In this document: positions 16,269 to 25,372 of the stretch, piece by piece
How positions within the stretch are numbered: position 1 is the stretch's first letter
Layout: each line of letters begins with the position of its first letter
NCBI RefSeq assembly: GCF_018130785.1
Contig: NZ_JAFCJT010000009.1
Location: 161,931-225,930, forward strand
From: Bradyrhizobium liaoningense
GTDB taxonomy: Bacteria; Pseudomonadota; Alphaproteobacteria; Rhizobiales; Xanthobacteraceae
Direction of reading: 5' to 3'
Length of the DNA: 64,000 bases
Translations under genes and position numbers: made by a program
The notes under the pieces: generated by a model
Told to the model about the DNA's origin: nothing
Seen by the model: only the letters and a program-made list of their open reading frames with translations
Database searches by the model: none

Positions 16269-16817
16269 TCACTGCTCCTCCGATTCCCGGATGGCCACCA
16301 TGTCCTCCTCGCTCGCCTGCCCGCTGATCACGCGGCACAGATCGTAGAGAAGGATGACGGCGGTCGATGCGCCGAAGATCACGCCGACAGCGTAGAAGAG
16401 GCCCATCGAAAGACCGGTGGCGGGCGCGCGGTCGTCCAGATTGATGATGGTCTGCCGCCAGCTGCCAGACAGCAGCAGCCAGTCGGCAAACAACATCAGG
16501 CAATAGTTGAGGACAAAGCAGATGCGCTTGCCTGAAGCAGGCAGTTTCCGGATCAGTGTGTCGACGCCGAGATGGGCGTGCTCGCGCATCGCGACGATCG
16601 CGCCGAGAAAGGTCAGCCAGACCAGCAGCCAGCGGGACAGCTCCTCGGAAATCGTGATGCCGGAGTTAAATCCATAACGCAGGACCACATTGCCGAAGAC
16701 CAGGACGACCATGACCGCGAGACACGCGGCAATGACGGTCTTCAGGAAGGTGCAATAGAGGTCGAGAGCGCGCGCCATGCGTGACGTCCGGGCAAAGGAG
16801 GGGCGTGAACCGGCCAT
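16269..16817 (-). CDS. dctQ: TRAP transporter small permease (DctQ family)
   Basis: The 182-residue protein has four hydrophobic segments and the DctQ pattern VLRYGFNSGITISEELSRWL, followed by WLTFLGAIVAMREHAHLGVD. It forms the membrane complex with DctM. The start at 16817 has GGAG nearby; an internal ATG at 16778 is also possible. The gene is separated from dctP by 56 bases. The C-terminal tail (AIRESEEQ) is charged and cytoplasmic in prediction. Confidence 0.87.
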   Translation of the reverse strand: MAGSRPSFARTSRMARALDLYCTFLKTVIAACLAVMVVLVFGNVVLRYGFNSGITISEELSRWLLVWLTFLGAIVAMREHAHLGVDTLIRKLPASGKRICFVLNYCLMLFADWLLLSGSWRQTIINLDDRAPATGLSMGLFYAVGVIFGASTAVILLYDLCRVISGQASEEDMVAIRESEEQ

Positions 16818-16873
16818 GGGCCGGCTCCGCCGCCTGCGTGATGGAGAGCTTGGCTAGATCAAACTAGGCTTGG

Positions 16874-17893
16874 CTACTTGACGTCCTTGCGGATGCGCTC
16901 GACTTCGTCGTTGAAGAGCTTCACCGTCTCGGGACGAAAGCTGGCGGAGATCTTGTCTGCGACCGGCTGCGAAGTTTTGCGCATGCGCTCGGTCTCCTCA
17001 GGTGCAATCGTGTTGTACTGCATGCCCTTGGCCTGCAATTCGGTCAGCGCCTTTTCGGTCTGAAGGCGCGTCTGCTCCTTCTGATAGCCTCGGCTTTCCT
17101 CATAAGCCTCGCGCATCAGGCGCTGCTCGGTCGGCGACAGCTTGTCCCAGAACGCCTTGCTCACCAGGATGATGTTGAAGGTGAAAGTATGGTTGGTGCC
17201 GGAAACGAATTTCTGAACTTCGTAGAAATTGTTCGAGAGAATGACCGTGTAGGGATTCTCCTCGCCGTCGACGGTGCGGGTCTCTAGCGCCGAATACAGT
17301 TCACCAAAGACCATTGGGACTGGATTGGCTTTGAAGGCACTGAAGGTCTCAAGATAAACCGGGTTTGGGATCACACGAAGCTTGAGACCGCTGAAATCCT
17401 CAAGCCTGGCGATCGGACGAGTGCTGTTGGTGACATTGCGGAACCCCATGCCCCAATATCCGAGACCGATCAGTCCTTTCGACGGCAACGCATCCAACAT
17501 CGCTTTGCCGAATATTCCGGTCGCCAGCGCGTCGGCCTGCTCGACCGTCTTGAAGAGGAACGGGAAATCGACGAGGCCGAACTCCGGAATGACGGTTGCG
17601 AGCGAGGTCGTCGAGGCCGACAGCATCTCCTGGGTGCCGCCGCGCAGCGCGGATTGCTGCTGCAACTCGTTGCCGAGCTGTGAGGCCGCGAATTCGCGGA
17701 CCTTCATCTTGCCCCCGCTCTTTGCCAGCAGGATCTCGGCAAACTTCTGCACGCCAAAGCTCACGGGATGATCAGTGTTGTTCAGGTGCCCCCACCTGAT
17801 CGTCCGCTCCTGAATGTCGTCGGCGGCGGACGCGCCGACCATCAGCGCCACGCCGATCGCCGTCGCAAACAGCACCCGTACCAAAACGATCAT
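16874..17893 (-). CDS. dctP: TRAP transporter substrate-binding protein (DctP family)
   Basis: The 339-residue protein has a signal peptide (VRVLFATAIGVALMVGASAA) and the DctP fold. Diagnostic stretches are HPVSFGVQKFAEILLAKSGG, LGYWGMGFRNVTNSTRPI and KLRVIPNPVYLETF, with VPMVFGELYSALETRTVDGEENP containing the region that fixes the ligand carboxylate. It binds the solute in the periplasm and delivers it to DctQM. Its ATG shares one base with the aspartase stop (TAATG), so the enzyme and the binding protein are coupled. That favours fumarate, aspartate or a related acid as ligand (inference). Confidence 0.9.
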   Translation of the reverse strand: MIVLVRVLFATAIGVALMVGASAADDIQERTIRWGHLNNTDHPVSFGVQKFAEILLAKSGGKMKVREFAASQLGNELQQQSALRGGTQEMLSASTTSLATVIPEFGLVDFPFLFKTVEQADALATGIFGKAMLDALPSKGLIGLGYWGMGFRNVTNSTRPIARLEDFSGLKLRVIPNPVYLETFSAFKANPVPMVFGELYSALETRTVDGEENPYTVILSNNFYEVQKFVSGTNHTFTFNIILVSKAFWDKLSPTEQRLMREAYEESRGYQKEQTRLQTEKALTELQAKGMQYNTIAPEETERMRKTSQPVADKISASFRPETVKLFNDEVERIRKDVK

Positions 17894-19335
17894 TAGTTTC
17901 CCCCCTCTTCACTGGGGCACGATCCTGCGTCAACCCCATTCAGCCTTGCTCGAAACGGCTTCGTCAGAGCTTCAGGATCGCGCACCACGTTCAACAGATC
18001 CCCTGATATCATTCCCTCTCGCTCCAGCAGTTCCGTGATCGATTCTCCTGTAGCGAGCTTCGCTTTGGCGAACGTCGTCGCCTTTTGATACCCAATGAGC
18101 GGGATAAGCGCGGTTATAAGCGCTGTACTGGCTTCGAGGTGCCGCGAGCAGTTGAATCGATCGGCTTCGATCCCGTCAACGCACCGGGCAGCGAACACCT
18201 TCACGACATTGGTCAACAGGGTTATCGAATTCAGAAGGCTCGCAACGATCACCGGCTCGAACGCATTGAGTTGCAACTGCCCTGCCTCGGCCGCGAGTGT
18301 CACGGTGAGGTCTGCTCCAATGACATGAAAGGCCACCTGATTTACAACTTCCGGCACGACTGGATTGACCTTTCCAGGCATGATGGACGAGCCCGGCTGA
18401 ACCGCCGGAAGCCGGATCTCGCAGAGACCTCCGCGCGGTCCACTGGAAAGTAACCTGAGGTCATTGGCAATCTTGGAAAGCTTGACCGCGACACGCTTTA
18501 GCTGGCTCGAGTAGCTTACGAAAGCGCCTGCATCCCACCCCGCTTCCACCAGATTAGTTGCCGGTACGAGTGACAAGCCAGTAAGCCTGTTCAACTCATC
18601 CAGCACGAGGCCCTGGTAACGGGGATCTGCGGTCACGCCAGTCCCGATGGCAGTTCCGCCGAGGTTGATTTCACGCAGCAGAGCCGCAGCTTCGCCCAAG
18701 CGCTCAATATCTTCGCGAATTGTTGCGGCGAAGGCACTGAACTCCTGCCCGAGAGTCATGGGAACGGCATCCTGAAGCTGCGTGCGTCCCAGCTTCAGTA
18801 GATTAGCGAACAAATTCCCTTTGAGTGCGAAGGCCGCGGCCAGCTCCTCAAGAGCCGCGGTCAGCCCGTCTGTGCATGTCAGAAGTGTCATCCTGATCGC
18901 GGTAGGATAGACATCATTCGTGGATTGCGATTGATTGACATCGTTATTGGGATGAAGGGCATCATAGTCACCCCTGCTGCGCCCCATGTGTTCAAGCGCC
19001 AGATTGGCCAGAACCTCGTTCATGTTCATATTGGTCGACGTGCCGGCACCACCCTGGAACACGTCGACCGGGAATTGGGTCGTCACCCTGCCAGCGAGCA
19101 CATCGGCGCAGGCGAGTTCGATGGCTTCCTTCTTTTCATGACTTAGATCTCCGAGGTGGTGGTTCGCTCTCGCTGCCGCCAACTTGATCCAGGTCAGCGA
19201 ACGCATGAATCCCGGATAGCTCCCGACACTCACTCCGGAGATGGGGAAGTTCTCGATCGCACGAACTGTCTGGACGCCGTAGTAGACATCGTCAGGAACC
19301 AGAACCGTACCGAGTGAGTCAGTCTCTGCTCTCAT
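17893..19335 (-). CDS. aspA: Aspartate ammonia-lyase (aspartase/fumarase superfamily)
   Basis: The 480-residue protein carries the superfamily signature GSSIMPGKVNPV near residue 315, the NDVNQSQSTNDVYPT and QGGAGTSTNMNMNEV blocks, and the aspartase-typical GRTQLQDAVPMTLGQEF. It would convert L-aspartate to fumarate and ammonia in the cytoplasm. The ATG at 19335 has GAGGA four bases upstream and begins in the usual place for the family (RAETDSLGTVLVPDDVYYGV), so the 22-codon upstream extension was rejected. It lies in an operon with a GltI-like binding protein (146 bases upstream) and TRAP genes, a sensible set for acidic amino acid use. A lyase for a substituted aspartate is a less likely alternative. 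Confidence 0.88.
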   Translation of the reverse strand: MRAETDSLGTVLVPDDVYYGVQTVRAIENFPISGVSVGSYPGFMRSLTWIKLAAARANHHLGDLSHEKKEAIELACADVLAGRVTTQFPVDVFQGGAGTSTNMNMNEVLANLALEHMGRSRGDYDALHPNNDVNQSQSTNDVYPTAIRMTLLTCTDGLTAALEELAAAFALKGNLFANLLKLGRTQLQDAVPMTLGQEFSAFAATIREDIERLGEAAALLREINLGGTAIGTGVTADPRYQGLVLDELNRLTGLSLVPATNLVEAGWDAGAFVSYSSQLKRVAVKLSKIANDLRLLSSGPRGGLCEIRLPAVQPGSSIMPGKVNPVVPEVVNQVAFHVIGADLTVTLAAEAGQLQLNAFEPVIVASLLNSITLLTNVVKVFAARCVDGIEADRFNCSRHLEASTALITALIPLIGYQKATTFAKAKLATGESITELLEREGMISGDLLNVVRDPEALTKPFRARLNGVDAGSCPSEEGGN

Positions 19336-19481
19336 ATTTCCTCTATTCGTCAATGCAGACGCCTTCACGCAAGGGGCGGCCCGGTCGCCGTTTCTCGGCA
19401 ACGACCGTCCCTAACCGCATATTCAGCACTGCTTCGGGATCCAGATGCGCGCTAATGCAAGACCATTAGCGGCGAGCACTA

Positions 19482-20384
19482 CTATGGCGTCGGCCTGTCA
19501 TTTGGTGCGTCGATCACGCTCTTCAGGGCCGCGCTGATTGGAAGATTCAACACATGACCAGCAGGCTGGATCGGAGAATTGAACCACTTGTTATAGAGCC
19601 TGGCGAATTCACCGGATTTCATCATCGCCGCGATCGTCTCGTCCACGATCGATTTGAAGTCGGCGTCATCTTTCCGGATCATCAACGCGTCGTTGAACGT
19701 TGCGTAGGCTTTTGGAAGAATCACAAAATTCCCGGCGTCAGAAGCCAGTGCTCGTGTTCCCGCAAGTACCACATCCTCTTCAAGCCAGCCAGCAGCCCGA
19801 CCGGTTCGCAGCGTGAACAGCGACTCGGCATGATCCTTCGCATTGGTAACGGTGAGCCCCGCAAGATCTTCTGATGGATGCTTCTGTGCTATTGCGAGCG
19901 CGCCAGACCCCTGGGTGATCACGACTGTCTTGCCTCGCAAATCCCTGGGATCAACGATCCCTGACGCGGATGTGACCATGAAGCGGGGCTGGCTGACAAA
20001 GGTGGTAAACGAGAACCCCACCTGCTTCTGCCGCTCGACAGTGTTTGTTGTGCTTCCGCACTCGATGTCGATCGTCCCATTTTGAAGAAGCGGAATGCGG
20101 TTCGACGCGTTGACCGACGTATAGGCGATATCAAGTGCGTCCAGCTTCAAGACCGCCTTTATGCGTTCCGAGATCGCGACGCACAGATCGACTGAAAATC
20201 CAACCGGGCGCTGCTGGTCTCCAAGGTATGAGAACGGGACTGATGCCTCACGATACCCGATCGAGATTCTTTTCGAGGATTTTATCTTCTCAAGCGTGTC
20301 ACTCCCCGCATGCGCCACCTTTGCCGCACCGCAAACTGCGAGAAGAAACGACAGTATCGCGAGGCAGGGAAGTCTGCGTTTCAT
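19482..20384 (-). CDS. Glutamate/aspartate-type ABC transporter binding protein (GltI-like)
   Basis: The 300-residue precursor has a signal peptide (RLPCLAILSFLLAVCGAAKVAHA) and the type II periplasmic binding fold. Family-typical blocks are SIGYREASVPFSYLG, DIECGSTTNTVERQKQVGFS and the C-terminal LYNKWFNSPIQPAGHVLNLP, which together resemble GltI. It would capture aspartate, glutamate or a related amino acid in the periplasm. The ATG at 20384 has GAGGA six bases upstream. The matching permease and ATPase genes are not adjacent but lie at 23-25 kb on the same strand. A LysR gene is transcribed divergently 115 bases away and probably controls it. Confidence 0.87.
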   Translation of the reverse strand: MKRRLPCLAILSFLLAVCGAAKVAHAGSDTLEKIKSSKRISIGYREASVPFSYLGDQQRPVGFSVDLCVAISERIKAVLKLDALDIAYTSVNASNRIPLLQNGTIDIECGSTTNTVERQKQVGFSFTTFVSQPRFMVTSASGIVDPRDLRGKTVVITQGSGALAIAQKHPSEDLAGLTVTNAKDHAESLFTLRTGRAAGWLEEDVVLAGTRALASDAGNFVILPKAYATFNDALMIRKDDADFKSIVDETIAAMMKSGEFARLYNKWFNSPIQPAGHVLNLPISAALKSVIDAPNDRPTP

Positions 20385-20415
20385 TTCAATCCTCTTGCGC
20401 TTTGCATTGGTTTTC

Positions 20416-20432
20416 GTCGAGTGGACTTCGAC
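20416..20432 (+). promoter_or_regulatory. Candidate LysR operator between gltI-like gene and lysR
   Basis: The inverted repeat GTCGA-N7-TCGAC is centred in the 115-base gap between two divergent genes, 32 bases upstream of the binding-protein start. Its size and place fit a LysR-type recognition site, but the regulator's real target is unknown. Confidence 0.4.
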
Positions 20433-20499
20433 ATTGAGAATGGATAGAATTTGCACCCAACGCCTTGTTCCAGCGCATAATTGTGGATCAAAAGCCAAA

Positions 20500-21438
20500 A
20501 TGAGCGCCAACGGAAAAATTTCATCAGGCCCCAAGCTCCCTTTGTCGGAATTGCCAACCGGTCGGAAGCTCCCTCCACTCAAGGCCCTCCTGGCATTTGA
20601 GGCGGCCTCCCGGCTGGGTAGCTTCTCACTGGGCGCCGAAGAGGTCGGAGTTACGGCGTCGGCAGTCAGCTACCACATTCAGCAACTCGAGGAATTTCTC
20701 GGAGTAACGCTCTTCAAGCGGCACGCTGGGCGTGCCATTTTGACCAATGCAGGACGGGCTTACGCGAACGAAGTCGGACTGGCCTTCCGCGTTATTTGCG
20801 ACGCAACAGCGTTGGTGGCTCCCCAGTCACAGAGAGGCAATCTGACCATAGCTGCGGTCCCGAGTTTTGCGAGTAAATGGCTTCAACCACGACTGCCAGA
20901 CTTCCTGAACCGCAATTCCAACGTCGACCTACGCTTGTCTACTCTATCTGGACGCGACGATATCGAAACGGCGCGCTTTGACGTCGCAATCACTCACGGG
21001 ACGCCGCCAAGCACGACCAAATTTTGTGAGCCCCTCCTGAAGGAGCGCGTGCGGCCACTTTGCAGCCCTGCGCTCGCTGCGTCTCTACACATTCACGCTC
21101 CAGCGGATCTGCTCCGTGGCACGCTCATACATTCCGTAAATCCGCTCAGTTGGGCGGAGTACATGCGACAGATGAAAGTCCCGTCTTATCACCCTGAAAA
21201 GAGTCTGTGGGTGGATCGGTCGGCTATGGCGATTGAAGCTGCGGTCAACGGATTGGGCATCGTACTGGAAAGCGATATTTTGGCACAGGAAGAACTGCTC
21301 GATGGCCGGCTGATCGCCCCGCTTGGAGACGACGCATTTTTCATCGAGACGACTTCCTATTTTCTCGTCAAGCCTCGCACCTACAACCGGAACACTCCCG
21401 CCTGGCACTTTGAGGCCTGGCTTCGCTCTGTAATTTGA
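20500..21438 (+). CDS. LysR-family regulator (GcvA/AmpR-like)
   Basis: The 312-residue protein has an N-terminal winged HTH (PPLKALLAFEAASRLGSFSL, VTASAVSYHIQQLEEFLGVT, LFKRHAGRAILTNAGRAY) and a LysR effector-binding domain. The start with LPPLKALLAFEAAAR-type spacing and the phrase SYHIQQLE are characteristic of the GcvA/AmpR branch. The ATG at 20500 was chosen because the long upstream extension overlaps the divergent gene's promoter and its leader. It probably regulates the gltI-aspartase-dctPQM operon, and perhaps the whole catabolic island, in response to an amino acid. The dialkylglycine decarboxylase system of Burkholderia cepacia also uses a LysR regulator. Confidence 0.87.
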   Translation: MSANGKISSGPKLPLSELPTGRKLPPLKALLAFEAASRLGSFSLGAEEVGVTASAVSYHIQQLEEFLGVTLFKRHAGRAILTNAGRAYANEVGLAFRVICDATALVAPQSQRGNLTIAAVPSFASKWLQPRLPDFLNRNSNVDLRLSTLSGRDDIETARFDVAITHGTPPSTTKFCEPLLKERVRPLCSPALAASLHIHAPADLLRGTLIHSVNPLSWAEYMRQMKVPSYHPEKSLWVDRSAMAIEAAVNGLGIVLESDILAQEELLDGRLIAPLGDDAFFIETTSYFLVKPRTYNRNTPAWHFEAWLRSVI

Positions 21439-21465
21439 TCTCGCCCCCGGGGCTCCCGGAATTGA

Positions 21466-22632
21466 TTATCGGCAGATAATAGCGCTCGGTGGCGTCGGCC
21501 GACCATCCCTGTAGAACACTCGCGGCATCCGCCCGCTTACCGCCAGTAGAATATCGCTCCCCGTTGTTTTTTGAGCAGCAGCGACGTCCGACAGCGAGAT
21601 CGCGTCATCAGCACTTTCGCCAATAACGAATACCTCATCGCCAAGGACAGGGTCCTTCACCATGGACAGATCCAGCACACAGTGCTCCGACGATACGCTG
21701 AGGACCTCGGCACGACTGCCCCGGATCAACATGTATGCGCGCTGACCGGCGGCGGGCGCGCGATTTCCGTCTGCCCGACCGAATGGCACCACCCCGGTGG
21801 GGCCCGAGACGCGCCCTGCAAAGCGGCTGGGATACGTAACGTTCAGATCGGCCGCCCTGTGCGAGATATGAATCAGTCGGCTCCTGATAGAGCGAAGCAC
21901 TGGCTTCAACTCCTTCTCCAGGGTCGAAAGACCAGCATCGAGAGGTGAGCGGCCGAAGAGGAAGCCACCGGGAGACACTGCGTTGCAATGATCGTCCAGC
22001 CCGCCCAGAATGCAAGCCGACGCTCTGGCCTGTGCGACCGGAATGTCGTGGCCACTCGCGCGAAGCTCCCACACCAGCGTGTCGAACGCGCCGAGCCGCT
22101 CTTTTGCCCACGCCCGTCCTTGTTCATCGCCGAATGGGACATGAGTGTAGATGCCCCCTACCTCTACCCGCGGCAATGCCGCCACTTGTTCGACGAACGA
22201 TCGTGCCTCCGAAAGCGGCACGCCAAGCCTTCCAAATCCAACGTCGATCTTGATGTAAACTGGATGTCGTCGCATCGCCGCCGCTGAGACGGCTTTCGCG
22301 ACTTCAAGATTGTGGGCGGTCGGAATAAGCCCGCGTCCAACAAACTCGGGCATCGCGTCCGGGAGAGCGCCGCCAAAGACGACAATCTCACCGGCCATAC
22401 CGGCTTCGCGAATCCGGATTGCGTCACTTATCGATCCAGCGGCGAAAGCCGGTACACCAAGGCTCTCGAGTTGCCTGGCGACTTCAACGAGGCCAAGACC
22501 GTAGGCGTTTCCTTTCAACGACGCGATCACACGCGTACCGGGTCGAACGACTCGCATGAGCAGCCTGTAATTGCTCTCCAATGCATCAAGATCAATCTCG
22601 GCGTAGTTCGGACGAGAATAGAACGACATCAT
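21466..22632 (-). CDS. Alanine-racemase-fold PLP enzyme lacking the usual catalytic tyrosine
   Basis: The 388-residue protein has the alanine racemase fold. AEIDLDALESNY is followed by IASLKGNAYGLG, whose K40 should bind PLP, then VYIKIDVGFGRLGV and a C-terminal beta domain. In ungapped alignment with classical racemases, the region LNVTYPSRFAGRVSG...VVPFGRADG puts Phe271 where the catalytic Tyr (Tyr265 of Geobacillus Alr) should be and Arg286 where GYADG has Tyr. The CMDQ motif is replaced by CVLD. A normal racemase is therefore doubtful. An altered reaction on an alpha-substituted or beta-hydroxy amino acid is possible. The gene lies 416 bases downstream of the ABC ATPase gene on the same strand. 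The start follows the family length; the upstream frame has no good ribosome site. Confidence 0.75.
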   Translation of the reverse strand: MMSFYSRPNYAEIDLDALESNYRLLMRVVRPGTRVIASLKGNAYGLGLVEVARQLESLGVPAFAAGSISDAIRIREAGMAGEIVVFGGALPDAMPEFVGRGLIPTAHNLEVAKAVSAAAMRRHPVYIKIDVGFGRLGVPLSEARSFVEQVAALPRVEVGGIYTHVPFGDEQGRAWAKERLGAFDTLVWELRASGHDIPVAQARASACILGGLDDHCNAVSPGGFLFGRSPLDAGLSTLEKELKPVLRSIRSRLIHISHRAADLNVTYPSRFAGRVSGPTGVVPFGRADGNRAPAAGQRAYMLIRGSRAEVLSVSSEHCVLDLSMVKDPVLGDEVFVIGESADDAISLSDVAAAQKTTGSDILLAVSGRMPRVFYRDGRPTPPSAIICR

Positions 22633-23048
22633 GTGTTTCTGCTTGCTGGTCGCCCGGGTTACAGGCACCGGCGCCCCTGTTTGAATTGACGCGGTTTCGC
22701 CAGCTCGCGTCGCCTGGTTATAACCCGAGCTGAGCGCCACAATCGTAACCACTCCCACGACGACTTCGCCAACGTAAAATACTGTTCAGGTTGCAAGCAG
22801 ATTGAACGCAATGCGTACGGGCGAGCGAAAGCCACCCGTCGCGCTTGTCTTAGCGCTCGGTCAGCGCATTGTCCTGTCACGCTCATTCGATCGCCTTTAC
22901 GCCCTAGACTTATCCTTCGGCCAACGATTCAATAATCCGGCAAGGCAGCCGGAGGCACCCAGAGACAGGTCTGCGTTATTGTAAAGACATTTCGGCGCGT
23001 CGCATTTCATCGGCAAACATAGAACTGAACCGCGCATCGCCGAAGATA
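22633..23048 (-). other. Intergenic gap without recognised gene
   Basis: This 416-base gap lies between the ABC ATPase stop and the racemase-like start. ORFs here are short and on the wrong strand or lack ribosome sites. A weak hairpin (CCGGC/GCCGG around 22938-22953) is present without a clear T-run. It probably contains the promoter of the racemase-like gene. Confidence 0.4.
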
Positions 23049-23813
23049 TCAATGGACCATCTGCTGAAGAAACCTCTTCGCGCGCTCGGTCTGCGGGGCG
23101 TCGAAGAAGCTGGACGGCTCGCTCGTTTCGACAACTTCGCCACGATCCATAAAGACGACGCGGTCAGCCATTCTGCGAGCGAAGCCCATTTCGTGGGTCA
23201 CACAGATCATCGTCATTCCGTCAGAAGCAAGACCAACGATGGTATCCAGTACTTCCGAAACCATCTCAGGATCCAGCGCGGACGTTGGCTCGTCAAAAAG
23301 CATTATCTTGGGTCGCAAGCACAAAGCCCGGGCTATGGCCACTCTCTGCTGCTGACCGCCGGAAAGCTGCCCGGGATACTTGTCTGCCTGCTCGGGGATC
23401 CGGACCTTCCGCAAGAAGTGCATTGCAGTCTCGCCGGCCTCGTCGCGAGACACGCCCAGCACTTTCTGCGGCGCAAGCATGCAGTTCTCAATGATCGAAA
23501 GATGAGGAAAAAGATTAAAGCTCTGGAACACCATCCCCACTTCGCGTCTGATTGCGTGAATGTCCTTCAGGGTGTCCGTCAGCTCGGTCCCATTGACGAC
23601 GATACGTCCTTCGTCATGATTCTCGATACGATTGATGCATCTGACCAGCGTGGATTTGCCTGATCCCGAAGGCCCGCAAATAACGACCCTCTCTCCCGTC
23701 GAGACAGACATCGAGACGCCGTTCAACGCGATATAGTTGCCATACCTTTTCGTAACGCAATCGAGTGAGATGATCTTGTTCGACAGCTCGCAATCATGCC
23801 TTGCGGTTTTCAT
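23049..23813 (-). CDS. Amino-acid ABC transporter ATPase (GltL/GlnQ-like)
   Basis: The 254-residue protein is a complete polar amino acid ABC ATPase: Walker A GPSGSGKSTLVRCINRIE near residue 48, Q-loop in GMVFQSFNLFPHLS, signature LSGGQQQRVAIARAL and Walker B IMLFDEPTSALD, with the H-loop in CVTHEMGFAR. It energises the permeases encoded directly upstream. Its stop is followed by the 416-base gap before the racemase-like gene. Together with the GltI-like protein at 19482 it would form a complete importer. Confidence 0.92.
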   Translation of the reverse strand: MKTARHDCELSNKIISLDCVTKRYGNYIALNGVSMSVSTGERVVICGPSGSGKSTLVRCINRIENHDEGRIVVNGTELTDTLKDIHAIRREVGMVFQSFNLFPHLSIIENCMLAPQKVLGVSRDEAGETAMHFLRKVRIPEQADKYPGQLSGGQQQRVAIARALCLRPKIMLFDEPTSALDPEMVSEVLDTIVGLASDGMTMICVTHEMGFARRMADRVVFMDRGEVVETSEPSSFFDAPQTERAKRFLQQMVH

Positions 23814-23863
23814 ATTTTGTTCCTGACAACTGATACCATTTCAGATTTGGACCGCACCGGCAC

Positions 23864-24559
23864 CTAGCGTGTGGATGCGTAGAGCCCCGCTCGACGTTTG
23901 AGGATCGCGACGACCTGTGAAGCAGAAGAACAAATTGCCAGATAGACGACCGCGACAACGATGTACATTTCAACAATCCGGCCGTTCAGCTGCGCGAGCT
24001 TTGTTGCCGCTCCAACAAGGTCAGTCAGGGAAAGAACGTACACAAGCGACGTATCCTGAAAGAGGATGATGGTCTGGCTAAGAATGATGGGCGACACGAC
24101 ACGGGCGACCTGCGGCAGGATAACCGAGCGATATGATTGGCCGGTTGTCAGTGCCAGGGCCTGGGCTGCCTCGAACTGACCTCGGCTCAGCGAACGCAGC
24201 CCCACCTTTATGATCTCGGAATAATATGCAGCTTCAAATAGTCCAAACGTGATGAAAGCTGTCCACGTTGCGCCGATCGGAATCGGGCGACCACCTCCAG
24301 CCAGACGACCAAGGATCAGCGGAACCAGAAAGAAGAACCAGAATAGTACAAGGATCAGGGGGATTGACCGGATCACGGTGATGTAGGCCCTGACGAGACT
24401 GCCGAGAACCGGAATCTCGAAGTGTTGAATAAGCGCGAATATCGTCCCCAGGCAAATACCGGTGACAAACGCGAATGCCGTCAGGTACAGCGAGAACTTC
24501 AACCCTTCCCACAGGTATGGCAACGAGCTCGAGACGATAGCAAAATTGAGATCGTTCAC
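23864..24559 (-). CDS. Amino-acid ABC transporter permease (GltK/HisM-like)
   Basis: The 231-residue protein has five hydrophobic segments and the binding-protein-dependent permease motif EAAYYSEIIKVGLRSLSRGQ, EAAQALALTTGQSYRSVILPQV. It overlaps the second permease gene by four bases (ATGA) and precedes the ATPase gene by 50 bases. The pair forms the heterodimeric channel of a polar amino acid importer. Confidence 0.9.
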   Translation of the reverse strand: MNDLNFAIVSSSLPYLWEGLKFSLYLTAFAFVTGICLGTIFALIQHFEIPVLGSLVRAYITVIRSIPLILVLFWFFFLVPLILGRLAGGGRPIPIGATWTAFITFGLFEAAYYSEIIKVGLRSLSRGQFEAAQALALTTGQSYRSVILPQVARVVSPIILSQTIILFQDTSLVYVLSLTDLVGAATKLAQLNGRIVEMYIVVAVVYLAICSSASQVVAILKRRAGLYASTR

Positions 24560-25326
24560 GTTTGCACTCCTTCACGGCTTGCCTTGAAGGACATTGGAAG
24601 TCGCTTGCGCGCGCTCACCGCTGTGCTGGGTATCCGCGTTCGCGCATCAATCAGGTCCATCATGCGGTACGCCATAACGGCAAGTATCAGATACATGATC
24701 GTTGCACCGCCAAAGGCCGCGAACGTCTGGAACGTCGCTTCGCTGATCTGGCGCGACTGCGCTGTCAGTTCGAGCAGGCCGATCGTCAAGGCAACCGAAG
24801 TATTCTTGTAGATGCCCATCACTTCGCTTGTCAGGCTGGGAATGATCAGGCGCAACGCCTGAGGCAAAACGACAAACTGATACGCCTGAGTCCGGGATAG
24901 CCCGAGCGCCGCCGACGCTTCGCTTTGTCCGCGCGGGAGCGCCTCAATACCGGCCCTTACCTGTTCGGCCACACGCGAGGACGTATAAAGACCCAGGCAT
25001 ATCATCGCAGGAAAGAAGCTCCCCCACGGCTGCGGTAGTTGCTTTATCCATGTCCCTGCGGTCCGCGGAAGTAGTTCGGGAAGAACAAAGTACCAAAGGA
25101 ACATTTGTACAAGCACCGGAATATTGCGAAACAGCTCGACGTACAGCCGGCTCAACGCGGCAATGGTCCTGCTGGATACGGTTCGGCCAACTCCAACGAC
25201 CAGGCCCACTATGAAGGCAATCCCCCATGCAGAGACTGCAAGCGCCAAAGTCCAGCAGAGCCCCGATATCAGCCACTGAATGTAAAGCCGGCCGTCTGCG
25301 GCTGTTTCTGTGAGTACGTCAAACAT
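24556..25326 (-). CDS. Amino-acid ABC transporter permease (GltJ-like)
   Basis: The 256-residue protein has a cytoplasmic N-terminus, several membrane helices and the permease EAA loop (SSRVAEQVRAGIEALPRGQS, EASAALGLSRTQAYQFVVLP). WYFVLPELLP early in the protein is typical of the GltJ branch. It follows dgdA by 46 bases in the same operon. The basic C-terminal tail (SARKRLPMSFKASREGVQT) lies at the overlap with the next gene. Confidence 0.9.
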   Translation of the reverse strand: MFDVLTETAADGRLYIQWLISGLCWTLALAVSAWGIAFIVGLVVGVGRTVSSRTIAALSRLYVELFRNIPVLVQMFLWYFVLPELLPRTAGTWIKQLPQPWGSFFPAMICLGLYTSSRVAEQVRAGIEALPRGQSEASAALGLSRTQAYQFVVLPQALRLIIPSLTSEVMGIYKNTSVALTIGLLELTAQSRQISEATFQTFAAFGGATIMYLILAVMAYRMMDLIDARTRIPSTAVSARKRLPMSFKASREGVQT

Positions 25327-25372
25327 CGACTCTCCTAGCTACGCATGATGAAGCGCTTCGAGGACGATGTCC

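Noticed and set aside
20161..20499. 113-codon N-terminal extension of the LysR gene
   Set aside because: Overlaps the divergent binding-protein leader and is unlike LysR N-termini; the ATG at 20500 fits.
23052..23663. 203-codon plus-strand ORF
   Set aside because: Antisense to the ABC ATPase gene, which has all Walker motifs.
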